Shown here piece after piece: positions 9,767-19,304 of a stretch of DNA of 64,000 nucleotides. Each line of letters begins with the position of its first letter. Position 1 is the stretch's first letter. The stretch covers positions 124,001 to 188,000 of the forward strand of contig NZ_FUXP01000002.1 in NCBI RefSeq assembly GCF_900167055.1, given 5' to 3'. This DNA comes from Lysobacter spongiicola DSM 21749. Its GTDB lineage: Bacteria; Pseudomonadota; Gammaproteobacteria; Xanthomonadales; Xanthomonadaceae. The notes below the pieces were generated by a model. The model was given only the letters and a program-made list of their open reading frames with translations, was not told where the DNA came from and did not search any database. Position numbers and translations under genes: made by a program.

Positions 9767-10774
9767 TCAGAGCCGGCTGGCGATGGCCTTGGCAAAACCC
9801 ATGGTGGTGCCGCTGCCGCCCAGGTCGCCGGTGACGCCGTCACGGGCTTCCAGGGTGGCGACGATGGCCCCGCGCAGGCGGGTGGCCTTGTCGGCCATGC
9901 CGAGGTGGTCGAGCATCTGCGCCGCACCCAGCAGCAGTGCGCACGGGTTGGCCTTGCCCTGCCCGGCGATGTCCGGCGCCGTGCCATGCACGGCCTCGAA
10001 GATGGCCGCGTCGGTGCCGATGTTGGCACCCGGGGTCAGGCCGAGGCCGCCGATCAGGCCTGCGCACAGGTCCGAGATGATGTCGCCGAACAGGTTGGTG
10101 GTCACGATGACGTCGAACTGTTCGGGACGCATCACCAGCTGCATGCAGCAGTTGTCGACGATCATCTCCTCGCAGGCGATGTCCGGGTATTCGGCGGCCA
10201 CTTCGCGCGCGGTCTTCAGGAACAGGCCCGAGGTGGACTTCAGGATGTTGGCCTTGTGGACGACCGTGACCTTCTTGCGGCCGGTCTTGCGGGCCAGCTC
10301 GAAGGCGTAACGCACGATGCGCTCGGAACCGCGGCGCGTGGTGCGGGTGATCGAGGTGGCCGTCTCGCCATCCTCCGACACCGCCTGTCCCTCGGCGCTG
10401 TAGGCGCCTTCGGTGTTCTCGCGCACCGTCACCAGGTCCACGCCCGAATCGAACCGGGACTTGGTGTTGGGGAAGGACTTCGCCGGGCGGACGTTCGCGT
10501 ACAGGTCGAAACGCTTGCGCAGCTCGACGTTGATCGAGGAAAAGCCGCCACCGACCGGGGTGGTCAACGGGCTCTTGAGTGCCACGCGGTTCTTGCGGAT
10601 GGAATCCATGGTCGCGGCCGGCAGCAGCTCGCCGGACTGCTCCAGGGCCACCAGCCCCGCTTCCGCGAACTCGTACTGCAGCCCGGTATCGAGCGCATCG
10701 AGTACGTGCAGGGTGGCTTCCATGATCTCGGGGCCGATACCGTCGCCACGGATCACCGTAATGGTCTGGGTCAT
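9767..10774 (-). CDS. NAD-type isocitrate dehydrogenase (isocitrate/isopropylmalate dehydrogenase family)
   Basis: Protein of 335 residues that converts isocitrate to 2-oxoglutarate in the TCA cycle. The N-terminus ITVIRGDGIGPE, the signature NLFGDIISDLCAG and GTAPDIAGQGKANP define the beta-decarboxylating dehydrogenase family. The segment GGGFSSINVELRKRF carries the Ser-Asn arrangement of isocitrate enzymes instead of the proline-rich loop of LeuB. The short length and GTAPDIAG point to NAD rather than NADP, as known for Xanthomonas. The start MTQTITV at 10774 is preceded only by a weak site (GGAAG, 12 bases up). It has its own terminator. Confidence 0.9.
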   Translation of the reverse strand: MTQTITVIRGDGIGPEIMEATLHVLDALDTGLQYEFAEAGLVALEQSGELLPAATMDSIRKNRVALKSPLTTPVGGGFSSINVELRKRFDLYANVRPAKSFPNTKSRFDSGVDLVTVRENTEGAYSAEGQAVSEDGETATSITRTTRRGSERIVRYAFELARKTGRKKVTVVHKANILKSTSGLFLKTAREVAAEYPDIACEEMIVDNCCMQLVMRPEQFDVIVTTNLFGDIISDLCAGLIGGLGLTPGANIGTDAAIFEAVHGTAPDIAGQGKANPCALLLGAAQMLDHLGMADKATRLRGAIVATLEARDGVTGDLGGSGTTMGFAKAIASRL

Positions 10775-10907
10775 TTGAGGGGGTCTTCCAGCTGGGGGGC
10801 GCGGCACGCGGGAAACCCGTACGGCACCGTTCGTGAACCCGTCAATTATGCCAAAACCGTGCGGTTCCTGCAGTCGGCGCCCCGGTTCCGGAGCGCCTTC
10901 GGCACCC

Positions 10908-11309
10908 TCAGGCGTGGTCGTGCCCGGCAGGAGCGGTTGCGGCGCCCTGCTCAAGCTGGTCGAGGAAATCCACCGCCCGGCGCAGGTGCGGGATGACGAT
11001 GCTGCCCCCCACCACCAGCCCGACCGAGAACGTCTCGAACATCTCCTCCCGCGAAGCCCCCGCCTCGCGGCACTGGGCGACGTGGTAGCTGATGCAGTCG
11101 TCGCAACGCAGCACCAGCGACGCCACCAGGCCCAGCAACTCCTTGGTCTTCACGTCCAGCGCGCCGGCCTGGTAGGCCTGCGTGTCGAGGGCGAAGAACC
11201 GCCTCACCACCTGGTTCGGCTCGGCGAGGATCCGCTCGTTCATCCGCTTCCGGAACGCCGTGAATTCCGCGATGCGGTCGCCTTCGCCGGCTTCGGGTCC
11301 GGAGCTCAA
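10908..11309 (-). CDS. AhpD-like/carboxymuconolactone decarboxylase-family protein
   Basis: Protein of 133 residues with one alkylhydroperoxidase-like helical domain. The CxxCxxxH redox motif is visible as RCDDCISYH in the middle, so it may act as a small peroxidase or disulfide reductase rather than a decarboxylase. The likely start is TTG at 11309, which overlaps the stop of the upstream glutaredoxin as TTGA, with GGAG about ten bases before; the first ATG (MNERIL) would shorten it by 22 residues. Overlap with a glutaredoxin suggests translational coupling and a shared thiol-redox job. Substrate unknown. Confidence 0.82.
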   Translation of the reverse strand: MSSGPEAGEGDRIAEFTAFRKRMNERILAEPNQVVRRFFALDTQAYQAGALDVKTKELLGLVASLVLRCDDCISYHVAQCREAGASREEMFETFSVGLVVGGSIVIPHLRRAVDFLDQLEQGAATAPAGHDHA

Positions 11310-11596
11310 GCGCCTAACTCCAGCAGCGCCTCGAGGCGACCGTCGCGATGCATCGCGATCATGTCGTCGTAGCCGCCCACGTGCTCCTCTCCGATGAAGA
11401 TCTGCGGGACGCTGGTGCGCTTGGCGCGGGCCACCATGCGTTCGCGCTCGGCCGGGTCCAGGTCGATCCGGACCTCCCGCCACTTCTGTCCCTTGCTGGC
11501 CAGGAAGTTCTTCGCCGCCACGCAGTAGGGACAGGTGGCGGAGGTGTACATGACGATCTCCGGCTGGCCGGCGTTGTCGCTCTGGGTCGGGTTCAA
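11306..11596 (-). CDS. grxC: Glutaredoxin 3-type protein
   Basis: Small thioredoxin-fold protein of 96 residues with the dithiol active site TCPYC near residue 18-22 and the cis-proline segment TSVPQIFIGEEHVGG. It reduces protein and small-molecule disulfides with glutathione in the cytoplasm. No ATG lies at a sensible place; TTG at 11596 has AAGGAG eight bases upstream and gives the usual glutaredoxin length. It runs directly into the AhpD-like gene by a 4-base overlap, so the two are probably one operon. Confidence 0.92.
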   Translation of the reverse strand: MNPTQSDNAGQPEIVMYTSATCPYCVAAKNFLASKGQKWREVRIDLDPAERERMVARAKRTSVPQIFIGEEHVGGYDDMIAMHRDGRLEALLELGA

Positions 11597-11779
11597 GGCG
11601 TTCTCCTTCGGTGAACTCGAATGGCTGGATGTGGTCGAATGTCGCGTGGAAACATGTGGGTCCGCCCGGGCCGCATTTCCAGAGGGGGCGACCGGCCGGC
11701 CATTCAGGCGCGGTGCACGCCCCGGCGCCATTCTGCCAGTGACACCACTGCCTGCCTGCAGGCCCATCGGAGCAACCGC

Positions 11780-13363
11780 TTGCGCCGCATCGCCCTGATC
11801 ACCGCCGCCGCAGTCTTCGCCCTGGCCCATGCCACTGCCCCGGCCCAGGACTCCTTGCCCGACATCGGTTCTTCGGCCGGGCGCCTGCTGACCCCGCACC
11901 AGCAGGAGGAATACGGGTCGATGCTGCTGGCGCAACTGCGCCACTACGAATACGTGCTGGAGGATCCGCTGGTCGACGACTGGCTGGACACCCTCGGCAC
12001 CCGCCTCGCCGCCAACAGCGACAACCCCAAGCAGCCCTTCACCTTCTTCATGCTGCGCGAGCGGCAGGTCAACGCGTTCGCGACGCTTGGTGGCTACATC
12101 GGCGTCAACGCGGGACTGGTGCTGGCGGCCGAGCGCGAGGACGAGGTCGCGGCGGTGTTGTCACACGAGATCGCCCATGTCAGCCAGGAACACGTGCTTC
12201 GCGGCGTGGAGCGGGCGCAGCGCGACCAGTTGCCGATCCTGCTGGCGATGCTCGGCGCAGTGGTGGCCGCGCAATCCGCCGGGGGCAACTCCTCGGCCGA
12301 AGCCAGCCAGATCGCCATCTTCTCCGCCATGGGGCTGGCCCAGCAACGTCAGATCAACTACACGCGCTCCAACGAGCACGAGTCCGACCGCATCGGCATC
12401 CGCACCCTCGCCCGCAGCGGCTACGACCCGCAGGGCATGGCCGACTTCTTCGGCACGATGCTGGCGCGGTCACGGGCGGCGGGCGCCGGTGCCTACGATA
12501 CGCCGGACTACCTGATGACCCACCCGGTCAGCACCACCCGCATCAGCGAGGCCAAGGCACGTGCCGAACAGATCGCGCGCTCGCCCGGCGGCTTCGCCCC
12601 GTCGCCTTTCACCACGGACAACCCGCTACTGCCGGGCGGGCTGGACCTCTCGACCGGCGCCTCCTCCGGTGCAGGCGCCGGGACCGGGCATTTCGACCTT
12701 GCACGCGAGCGCATGCGGGTACTGAGTGCGGCCACGCCGGCCCAGGCGATCCGCGAGTATGAGCAGACGGCGCGCGCCGGCGAGCTCGACCCCGCGCAAC
12801 GCTACGGGCTTGCGATTGCACGGCTGAAAGCGAACGACGCGGCCGAGGCACGCAAAACCCTGGAAGACCTGGTGGCGGCGGAGCCGGGCAATATCTGGCT
12901 CGAACTGGGCCTGGCCGAGGCCGAGGCCCGCAGTGGCAGGCAGGCCGCCGCGGACGCGCGTTTCGAATCGCTGCTGCAGCGTGCGCCGCGCAACCGGCCG
13001 GTGGTCCTGACCTATGCCGGGCTGCTCTCGGAGCGCAACACCGTGGCTGCGGGACAGCGCGCGCAGGCGGTGCTCCGCCCACTGCTGTCCACCTCCGCCG
13101 ACGACCCCACTTTCCAGCGCACCTATGCACGTGCCAGCGAGATCGCCGGTGAACCGATCCGGGCGGGCGAGGCGTATGCCGAAGCGGCACTGCTGACCGG
13201 CCGGGCGGAGCAGGCGCTGGTCCAGCTCAACACCCTCAAGCGCCACCCGGACGTGGATTACTACGCCCGGGCCAGGATCGAGGCACGCATCGCCCGCATC
13301 ACCCCACTGGTGCTGGAACTCCACCGCCAAGGCATCCGCGACGATGCGCTCAACCGCAGGTAG
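11780..13363 (+). CDS. bepA: BepA-type periplasmic M48 metalloprotease with TPR repeats
   Basis: Protein of 527 residues. A signal peptide (about 1-23, ending HATAPAQ) leads to an M48 peptidase domain with the zinc motif HEIAH (129-133) and a third ligand in NEHESD near residue 201. The C-terminal half (about 320-520) is alanine-rich helical repeats with TPR character. E. coli BepA (YfgC) oversees assembly of LptD and other outer-membrane proteins. The start is TTG at 11780, with GGAG ten bases before and the signal peptide beginning right after it; no ATG fits. It stands alone between a divergent redox pair and phoB. Confidence 0.88.
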   Translation: MRRIALITAAAVFALAHATAPAQDSLPDIGSSAGRLLTPHQQEEYGSMLLAQLRHYEYVLEDPLVDDWLDTLGTRLAANSDNPKQPFTFFMLRERQVNAFATLGGYIGVNAGLVLAAEREDEVAAVLSHEIAHVSQEHVLRGVERAQRDQLPILLAMLGAVVAAQSAGGNSSAEASQIAIFSAMGLAQQRQINYTRSNEHESDRIGIRTLARSGYDPQGMADFFGTMLARSRAAGAGAYDTPDYLMTHPVSTTRISEAKARAEQIARSPGGFAPSPFTTDNPLLPGGLDLSTGASSGAGAGTGHFDLARERMRVLSAATPAQAIREYEQTARAGELDPAQRYGLAIARLKANDAAEARKTLEDLVAAEPGNIWLELGLAEAEARSGRQAAADARFESLLQRAPRNRPVVLTYAGLLSERNTVAAGQRAQAVLRPLLSTSADDPTFQRTYARASEIAGEPIRAGEAYAEAALLTGRAEQALVQLNTLKRHPDVDYYARARIEARIARITPLVLELHRQGIRDDALNRR

Positions 13364-13401
13364 CACGGGCTCTCCATCCTGCGCGCTTGCCGGGCATGAC
13401 A

Positions 13402-13430
13402 GCTGCCTGACGCTGTCACCGTCGTGTCAC
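13402..13430 (+). promoter_or_regulatory. Pho box in front of phoB
   Basis: Three heptamers in exact 11-base phase: GCTGCCT (13402), CTGTCAC (13413) and GTGTCAC (13424). The last two match the PhoB half-site CTGTCAT closely; the first is degenerate. The site lies 80 bases before the phoB start, so PhoB very likely activates its own operon. Confidence 0.75.
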
Positions 13431-13509
13431 AAAACGGTAGTGTACTGAGGCTGCTCCCGTCGCCGGCCCAATGGCAGACGGACATCCCGGTCCCTGCCCC
13501 TGGTGATAC

Positions 13510-14217
13510 GTGCAGAAGCGAATACTGATTGTCGAAGACGAGCCGGCCATCCGCGACATGGTGGCGTTCGCCCTGCGCAAGGGCGAGTACGAACCGAGCC
13601 ATGCGGGGGATGCCCGCGAGGCCCAGGCCTCCATCGCCGACCGTGTCCCCGACCTGATCCTGCTGGACTGGATGCTGCCGGGCACCAGCGGCCTCGAGCT
13701 GGCCCGGCGCTGGCGCAAGGATCCGCTGACGCGCGAGGTCCCGATCATCATGCTGACGGCCCGCGGAGAGGAAAACGATCGCGTGGGCGGCCTCGAGGCC
13801 GGGGTCGACGACTACGTGGTCAAGCCGTTCTCGGCGCGCGAGCTGCTGGCGCGGATCCGCGCGGTGCTGCGGCGCTCGCGGGAGGATGACGAGGACGGCA
13901 GCGTCGGCGCCGGCGGCCTTCGCATCGACGGCGCCGCCCACCGCGTCTTCGCCCGGGTCGACGGAGACGACCAGCCGATCCAGATCGGCCCCACCGAATA
14001 CCGCCTGCTGCACTTCTTCATGACCCATCCCGAACGCGTGTATTCGCGCTCGCAGCTGCTCGACCACGTATGGGGCGGCAGCGTCTACGTCGAAGAACGC
14101 ACCGTCGACGTGCACATCCGGCGTTTGCGCAAGACACTGGAACCGTACGCGCTCGACGGGATGATCCAGACCGTCAGGGGGAGTGGCTACCGCTTTTCCG
14201 CGGCGATGGATGCCTGA
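13510..14217 (+). CDS. phoB: PhoB, phosphate-regulon response regulator
   Basis: OmpR-family regulator of 235 residues. The receiver domain has the phospho-acceptor Asp53 (LLDWMLPG) with the acidic pair at 10-11 and the lysine in VVKPFS. The C-terminal winged helix ends in TVDVHIRRLRKTL and RGSGYRF, as in PhoB. It binds Pho boxes when phosphate is scarce. The start is GTG at 13510. phoR follows after 27 bases and ppk and ppx after that, so the signalling pair and the polyphosphate enzymes form one unit behind a Pho box. Confidence 0.97.
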   Translation: MQKRILIVEDEPAIRDMVAFALRKGEYEPSHAGDAREAQASIADRVPDLILLDWMLPGTSGLELARRWRKDPLTREVPIIMLTARGEENDRVGGLEAGVDDYVVKPFSARELLARIRAVLRRSREDDEDGSVGAGGLRIDGAAHRVFARVDGDDQPIQIGPTEYRLLHFFMTHPERVYSRSQLLDHVWGGSVYVEERTVDVHIRRLRKTLEPYALDGMIQTVRGSGYRFSAAMDA

Positions 14218-14244
14218 GCGCCGGCCCGCATCCATACTTGCCCC

Positions 14245-15579
14245 ATGTCCCCACGCGTCCGTACCGCCTGGCTTCGCACGCTTGGCCTGCTCATCCTTGT
14301 CCTGGCCGCTGCGACGGCGGTCGGCCTCCTGCTGGGCCACCCGTGGCCGGTCATCACCCTTACCGCACTCGGCATCCTGGCGTGGCACTACTGGCGGCTT
14401 CGTAAGCTGCTGGATCGCCTGACCAGCCGGCGCCGGGCCAAGGCACCGACGGGATCGGGTGTCTGGAATGAGCTCGATCGCCTGCTCCACCGGGGACAAT
14501 CCGAGATGCGCGGGCGCAAGCGCCGCCTGATCGAAATGTTGCGTGCCTATCGCGCCGTGGCTGCTGCGCTGCCGGACGCGGTCGTTGTGGTCGACAGGAA
14601 CACCCAGCGGATCCTGTGGTTCAACGAGTCCGGCGGGCCCCTGCTGGGGCTGCAGTATCCGCGTGATGTGGGGGCTTCGCTGGTGGAACGCCTGCAACCC
14701 TTGCCGCTGGCGCACTGGCTCGCAGCGGGGCGCAACGCCGAGCCACTGGAGATCGCGTCCCCGCTCGACCCGTCCGCAACGCTGAGCCTGCGCCTGATCC
14801 CGTACTCGGAGAACCTCTGGCTGCTGGTGGCCCGCGATGTCAGCCGGCTGCTCGCGCTGGAACAGATGCGCAGGGATTTCGTCGCCAATGTCTCGCACGA
14901 ACTGCGAACGCCGTTGACGGTGGTGCACGGCTACCTGGACATGATGGACGGCGACGAGCATCCGGAATGGAAGCCGATGCTGAAGGAAATGCAGACGCAG
15001 TCGCAGCGCATGGCCCAACTGGTGGAGGACTTGCTGACGCTGTCCCGGCTGGAATCCCAGGACGCACTGCCAGGCGCCGAGACCGTGGCGATGGCGCCGA
15101 TGCTGCATGCGCTGGGCCGGGAGGCCAACGCCCTGAGCCAGGGCCGGCACCAGGTCAGCATCGAGGACGAAGCGGCCGTGGACCTGTGGGGCTCGACCCG
15201 GGAACTGCACAGCGCGTTTTCCAACCTCGTCAGCAATGCGATCCGCTATACGCCAGCCGGCGGCACGATCAGGATCCGCCTGTGCCGCCTCCCCGGTGGA
15301 GGCGCCGCCCTGGAAGTGCAGGACAGCGGCTACGGCATTCCAGCGACCCACCTGCCCCGCCTGACCGAACGCTTCTACCGCGTGTCCACCAGCCGGTCGC
15401 GGGAAAGCGGCGGCACCGGCCTCGGGCTGGCGATCGTCAAGCACGTGCTCAACCTGCACCAGGCACGTCTCGAGGTCCGCAGCGAAGTCGGACGTGGCAG
15501 CATGTTCGCCTGCCATTTCACCGCCGATCGCGTTCGCACCCGCGAGAACGGCGGCCCAATGCTGGAGAAGCATGCATGA
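14245..15579 (+). CDS. phoR: PhoR, phosphate-sensing histidine kinase
   Basis: Inner-membrane kinase of 444 residues. Two hydrophobic segments at the N-terminus (about 10-50) are followed by a PAS-like region (about 105-210), the phospho-acceptor helix with His218 (NVSHELRTPL) and an ATPase domain with the N box (NLVSNAIRYT), GYGIP and GGTGLGLAIV. With the Pst transporter, PhoR-type kinases sense phosphate and control PhoB. It overlaps ppk by four bases (ATGA), so translation is coupled. The periplasmic part is very short, as is usual for PhoR. Confidence 0.97.
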   Translation: MSPRVRTAWLRTLGLLILVLAAATAVGLLLGHPWPVITLTALGILAWHYWRLRKLLDRLTSRRRAKAPTGSGVWNELDRLLHRGQSEMRGRKRRLIEMLRAYRAVAAALPDAVVVVDRNTQRILWFNESGGPLLGLQYPRDVGASLVERLQPLPLAHWLAAGRNAEPLEIASPLDPSATLSLRLIPYSENLWLLVARDVSRLLALEQMRRDFVANVSHELRTPLTVVHGYLDMMDGDEHPEWKPMLKEMQTQSQRMAQLVEDLLTLSRLESQDALPGAETVAMAPMLHALGREANALSQGRHQVSIEDEAAVDLWGSTRELHSAFSNLVSNAIRYTPAGGTIRIRLCRLPGGGAALEVQDSGYGIPATHLPRLTERFYRVSTSRSRESGGTGLGLAIVKHVLNLHQARLEVRSEVGRGSMFACHFTADRVRTRENGGPMLEKHA

Positions 15580-17720
15580 GCCCCCCTGTCGCACCCGGCA
15601 CGCCTTCCGCACCCCACACCGGCCCGGACCTGGCACCGCTGGACGCGGGGCTCTACAGCGACGGCACGAGGCAGGATCCGATTCGGGACCCGGCGCTCTA
15701 CTTCAACCGCGAGCTCTCGCAGCTGGATTTCAACTTCCGCGTGCTGGCCCAGGCGCAGGACGACAAGGTGCCGTTGCTGGAGCGCTTGCGATACCTGTGC
15801 ATCAGTTGCACCAACCTGGACGAGTTCTTCGAGATCCGCGCCGGTACCCTGCGACACGCGCAGGACCTCGGGCTGGTCCCCGGCGCCGACGGCCTCTCCC
15901 CTGCAACCGTGCTGTCGCGCATCCACGACCGCGCCGCCGAACTGGTCGAGGCGCAGTACCACTGCTGGAATGACGTACTGCGACCCAGGTTGAACGAGGC
16001 CGGCGTGCGGGTGCTCGGGCGCGACAGCTGGAATCCCGCGCAGACCGAGTGGCTGCGCACCTACTTCCGCGACGAGATCATGCCGGTGCTGTCGCCGCTG
16101 GGCCTGGATCCTGCGCACCCGTTCCCCAAGATCCTCAACAAGTCGCTGAACATCGTGGTGGTGCTGCATGGCCGCGACGCATTCGGCCGCAGCGGCAACC
16201 TGGCGATCGTCCGGGCACCACGCTCGCTGCCGCGGATCATCCCGATCCCCGAAGAGATCAGCGGCGGCCCGCACGACTTCGTATTCCTGTCCGCGGTGCT
16301 CTCGACCTTCGTGGACGAGTTGTTCCCCGGCATGGAGGTCAAGGGCGCATACCAGTTCCGCGTCACTCGGAACTCGGAGCTGCTGGTCGACGAGGAGGAG
16401 GTCGACAACATCGCCCTTGCGCTGCGCGACGAGCTGGTCGGGCGTGGCTACCTGCGTGCGGTGCGGCTGGAGATCGCCGAGCAGTGTCCGGATGCGATCG
16501 TGCGCACCCTGCTGGAGAACTTCGATCTCGGCGAGAACGCCGTCTATCGCATCAACGGGCCGGTGAACCTCAACCGCGTGATCCAGGTCTACGACCTGGT
16601 GCAGCGCGCGGACCTGAAGTTCCCGCCCTTCCAGCCCCGGCAACTGAAGGGCAGCGACGCGATGTTCGAGACCGTCGCCAAGGGCGACGTGCTGCTGCAC
16701 CACCCCTTCGACGGCTTCGCACCGGTGGTGGACATGCTGCGCCAGGCGGCGGAAGACCCGCACGTCCTCGCCATCAAGCAGACGCTCTACCGCTCCGGCA
16801 AGGATTCGCAGATCGTCGAGGCGCTCATCCAGGCCGCCCGCAACGGCAAGGACGTCACCGTGGTGGTCGAGCTGCGCGCGCGGTTCGACGAAGAGGCCAA
16901 CCTGGGCTTCGCAGACCGGCTGCAGGAGGCCGGCGTGCAGGTGGTGTACGGCGTCGTCGGCTACAAGACCCACGCCAAGATGTTGCTGGTGGTGCGGCGC
17001 GAGGGCAGCCGTTTGCGGCGCTACGTGCACTTGGGCACCGGCAACTACCACGCCGGCACCGCCCGGGCCTACACCGACCTGGGGTTGTTCACCGCCGATC
17101 CCGACATCGGCGACGACGTGCACCTGATCTTCCAGCAGTTGTCCGGGCTGGCGCCGCAACTGGGGCTCAAGCGCATGCTGCAGGCGCCTTTCACCCTGCA
17201 CGCCGGCGTGCTCCAACGGATCGACCGCGAAACCGCACTGGCGCGCGATGGGCGCCCGGGACGGATCGTGGCCAAGATGAATGCCCTGAACGAACCGCGT
17301 GTGATCCGCGCCCTCTACCGGGCTTCCCAGGCGGGGGTGGAGATCGACCTCATCGTGCGTGGCGCCTGCACCTTGCGGCCGGGCGTGGCGGGCATCAGCG
17401 AGAACATCCGCGTGCGCTCGATCGTCGGACGCTTCCTGGAGCACTCGCGCATCTACTGGTTCGGCAACGACGGGCGGCCGGAGATCTTCTGTGCCAGCGC
17501 GGACTGGTTGGAACGCAACCTGCTGCGCCGCGTGGAAACCTGCTTCCCGCTCCTGGACCCGGACGTGGCCGAGCGCGCCCACGACGAGGCCTTGTCCAAC
17601 TACCTCGACGACAACCTCAACGCCTGGATGCTGAAGGAGGATGGCCGCTACGAGCGCGTGCCGGAGGAGTCGGTACCGCATTCCGCCCAGGCGTCGTTGC
17701 TGGCGAAGCTGTGCGGATGA
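15576..17720 (+). CDS. ppk: Polyphosphate kinase 1
   Basis: Protein of 714 residues that makes polyphosphate from ATP reversibly. The start MSPPVAP overlaps the phoR stop. After a roughly 50-residue leader, the N and H domains begin at YFNRELSQLDFN. The two active-site histidines appear as His466 (YKTHAKM) and His485 (YVHLGTGNYH), 19 residues apart as in E. coli PPK1. Placement behind phoBR and the Pho box suggests induction in phosphate starvation. The partner exopolyphosphatase follows 13 bases downstream. Confidence 0.97.
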   Translation: MSPPVAPGTPSAPHTGPDLAPLDAGLYSDGTRQDPIRDPALYFNRELSQLDFNFRVLAQAQDDKVPLLERLRYLCISCTNLDEFFEIRAGTLRHAQDLGLVPGADGLSPATVLSRIHDRAAELVEAQYHCWNDVLRPRLNEAGVRVLGRDSWNPAQTEWLRTYFRDEIMPVLSPLGLDPAHPFPKILNKSLNIVVVLHGRDAFGRSGNLAIVRAPRSLPRIIPIPEEISGGPHDFVFLSAVLSTFVDELFPGMEVKGAYQFRVTRNSELLVDEEEVDNIALALRDELVGRGYLRAVRLEIAEQCPDAIVRTLLENFDLGENAVYRINGPVNLNRVIQVYDLVQRADLKFPPFQPRQLKGSDAMFETVAKGDVLLHHPFDGFAPVVDMLRQAAEDPHVLAIKQTLYRSGKDSQIVEALIQAARNGKDVTVVVELRARFDEEANLGFADRLQEAGVQVVYGVVGYKTHAKMLLVVRREGSRLRRYVHLGTGNYHAGTARAYTDLGLFTADPDIGDDVHLIFQQLSGLAPQLGLKRMLQAPFTLHAGVLQRIDRETALARDGRPGRIVAKMNALNEPRVIRALYRASQAGVEIDLIVRGACTLRPGVAGISENIRVRSIVGRFLEHSRIYWFGNDGRPEIFCASADWLERNLLRRVETCFPLLDPDVAERAHDEALSNYLDDNLNAWMLKEDGRYERVPEESVPHSAQASLLAKLCG

Positions 17721-17733
17721 GGCGCGCGCCACG

Positions 17734-19260
17734 ATGACCGACTTCCCCACCGCCGCCATGCCGCTGCAGGACGGCGACCTGCTCGCCGCCGTCGACCTGG
17801 GCTCCAACAGCTTCCACATGGTGGTGGCGCAATCGCTGCTGGGACAGTTGCGCGTGGTCGACAGGTTGCGCGAAACCGTGCGCCTGGCCGAGGGGCTGGA
17901 TGCGCGCGGGGGCCTGTCGGCCGAAGTGCGCCAACGCGCGTTCGAGTGCCTCGCCCGCTTCGGCCAGCGCATCCGTGACATCCCGCCACAACGGGTCCGC
18001 GCGTTGGCCACCAACACCGTGCGCCGGCTCGCCGCGCCGCAGGCGTTCCTGATGCCGGCCGAGAGCGCACTGGGGCACGGCATCGAAGTGGTTTCCGGCC
18101 GCGAGGAGGCGCGACTGGTCTACCTCGGGGTGGCCCATGCGCAACCGTCCAAGCCCGACCGCCTGCGCCTGGTCATCGACATCGGTGGCGGCTCCACCGA
18201 GTGCATCATCGGCAGCGGCTTCGATGCGATCGAACGCGAGAGCCTGCAACTGGGCTGTGTCGCCACCACCCGTCGTTTCTTTGGTGACGGCAAGCTCAGC
18301 CGCCGGCGCTGGGACGAGGCCCTGACCGAAGTCACTGCCGAATTCCAGCAGTTCGCAGCCGCCTATCGCGCACTCGGCTGGGACGACGCACTGGGGTCTT
18401 CGGGCACCAACAAGGCCATTGGTGAGATCTGCGCCGCCATGAAGCTCACCAAGGGCGCGGTCATCGCCGATGCCCTGCCGCACGTGCGCGACCGGCTGCT
18501 CCAGGCCCGCACCATCGAGCAGATCGACCTGCCCGGGCTCTCCGCCGACCGCAAACCGATCATTGCCGGTGGCCTGCTGATCCTCGAGGCCGCCTTCGAC
18601 GCGCTCGGTCTGCAGCGGCTCATGATCAGCAAGGCGGCAATGCGCGAAGGCGTGCTGTACGACATGCTCGGCCGGGGTGGCGCGGACGATCCGCGCGACG
18701 CGGCGGTCGCGGCGCTGATGCAGCGCTACGGCATCGACAAGGCGCAGGCCGAGCGTGTCGAGGTCACCGCGCTGCACCTGTTTGACCAGGTCGCCGAACC
18801 TTGGCAACTGGACGCCGACGACCGCCTGATGCTCGTGCGCGCTGCGAGATTGCACGAACTCGGCCTCACCATCGCCCACAGCCAGTACCAGGTGCATGGC
18901 GCGTACGTGGTGGAACACACCGACATCGAAGGGTTCTCCCGCCAGCAGCAACAGTTCCTCGCGGCACTCGTCCGCACCCATCGCCGGAAGGTCCCGAAGA
19001 CCGCCTTTGACGCGCTGCCCGACCGGTTGTTGCCATCGGCGCGGCATCTGTCGGCGCTGCTACGCCTGGCGGTACTGATGCACCGGGCCCACGAGGGCGA
19101 CCCGATCCCGCGGCTGGATGCCCGCGCCGGCGACGGCTCGCTGGCGCTGTTGCTCGATCGCCAGTGGCTTGAGGCGCGCCCCCTGCTTCGTGCCGACCTG
19201 GAAGGCGAGCCGCAGGGCATGGCGGCACTCGGCGTGCGCCTGCAGATCGGCACCGCCTGA
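17734..19260 (+). CDS. ppx: Exopolyphosphatase / guanosine pentaphosphatase family
   Basis: Protein of 508 residues of the actin/ASKHA fold. The N-terminal phosphate loop AAVDLGSNSFH and the second nucleotide loop DIGGGSTECII are present, and the C-terminal third has an HD-like helical domain (LHELGLTIAHS). It releases phosphate from the ends of polyphosphate, and some members convert pppGpp to ppGpp. The ATG at 17734 is the first after the ppk stop; GAGG is about 12 bases before it. Pairing with ppk is the standard arrangement. Confidence 0.95.
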   Translation: MTDFPTAAMPLQDGDLLAAVDLGSNSFHMVVAQSLLGQLRVVDRLRETVRLAEGLDARGGLSAEVRQRAFECLARFGQRIRDIPPQRVRALATNTVRRLAAPQAFLMPAESALGHGIEVVSGREEARLVYLGVAHAQPSKPDRLRLVIDIGGGSTECIIGSGFDAIERESLQLGCVATTRRFFGDGKLSRRRWDEALTEVTAEFQQFAAAYRALGWDDALGSSGTNKAIGEICAAMKLTKGAVIADALPHVRDRLLQARTIEQIDLPGLSADRKPIIAGGLLILEAAFDALGLQRLMISKAAMREGVLYDMLGRGGADDPRDAAVAALMQRYGIDKAQAERVEVTALHLFDQVAEPWQLDADDRLMLVRAARLHELGLTIAHSQYQVHGAYVVEHTDIEGFSRQQQQFLAALVRTHRRKVPKTAFDALPDRLLPSARHLSALLRLAVLMHRAHEGDPIPRLDARAGDGSLALLLDRQWLEARPLLRADLEGEPQGMAALGVRLQIGTA

Positions 19261-19304
19261 GTCCTGCCGGCACACGGCTGCCGGGGCACCTGCTGCCGGA
19301 GCAC

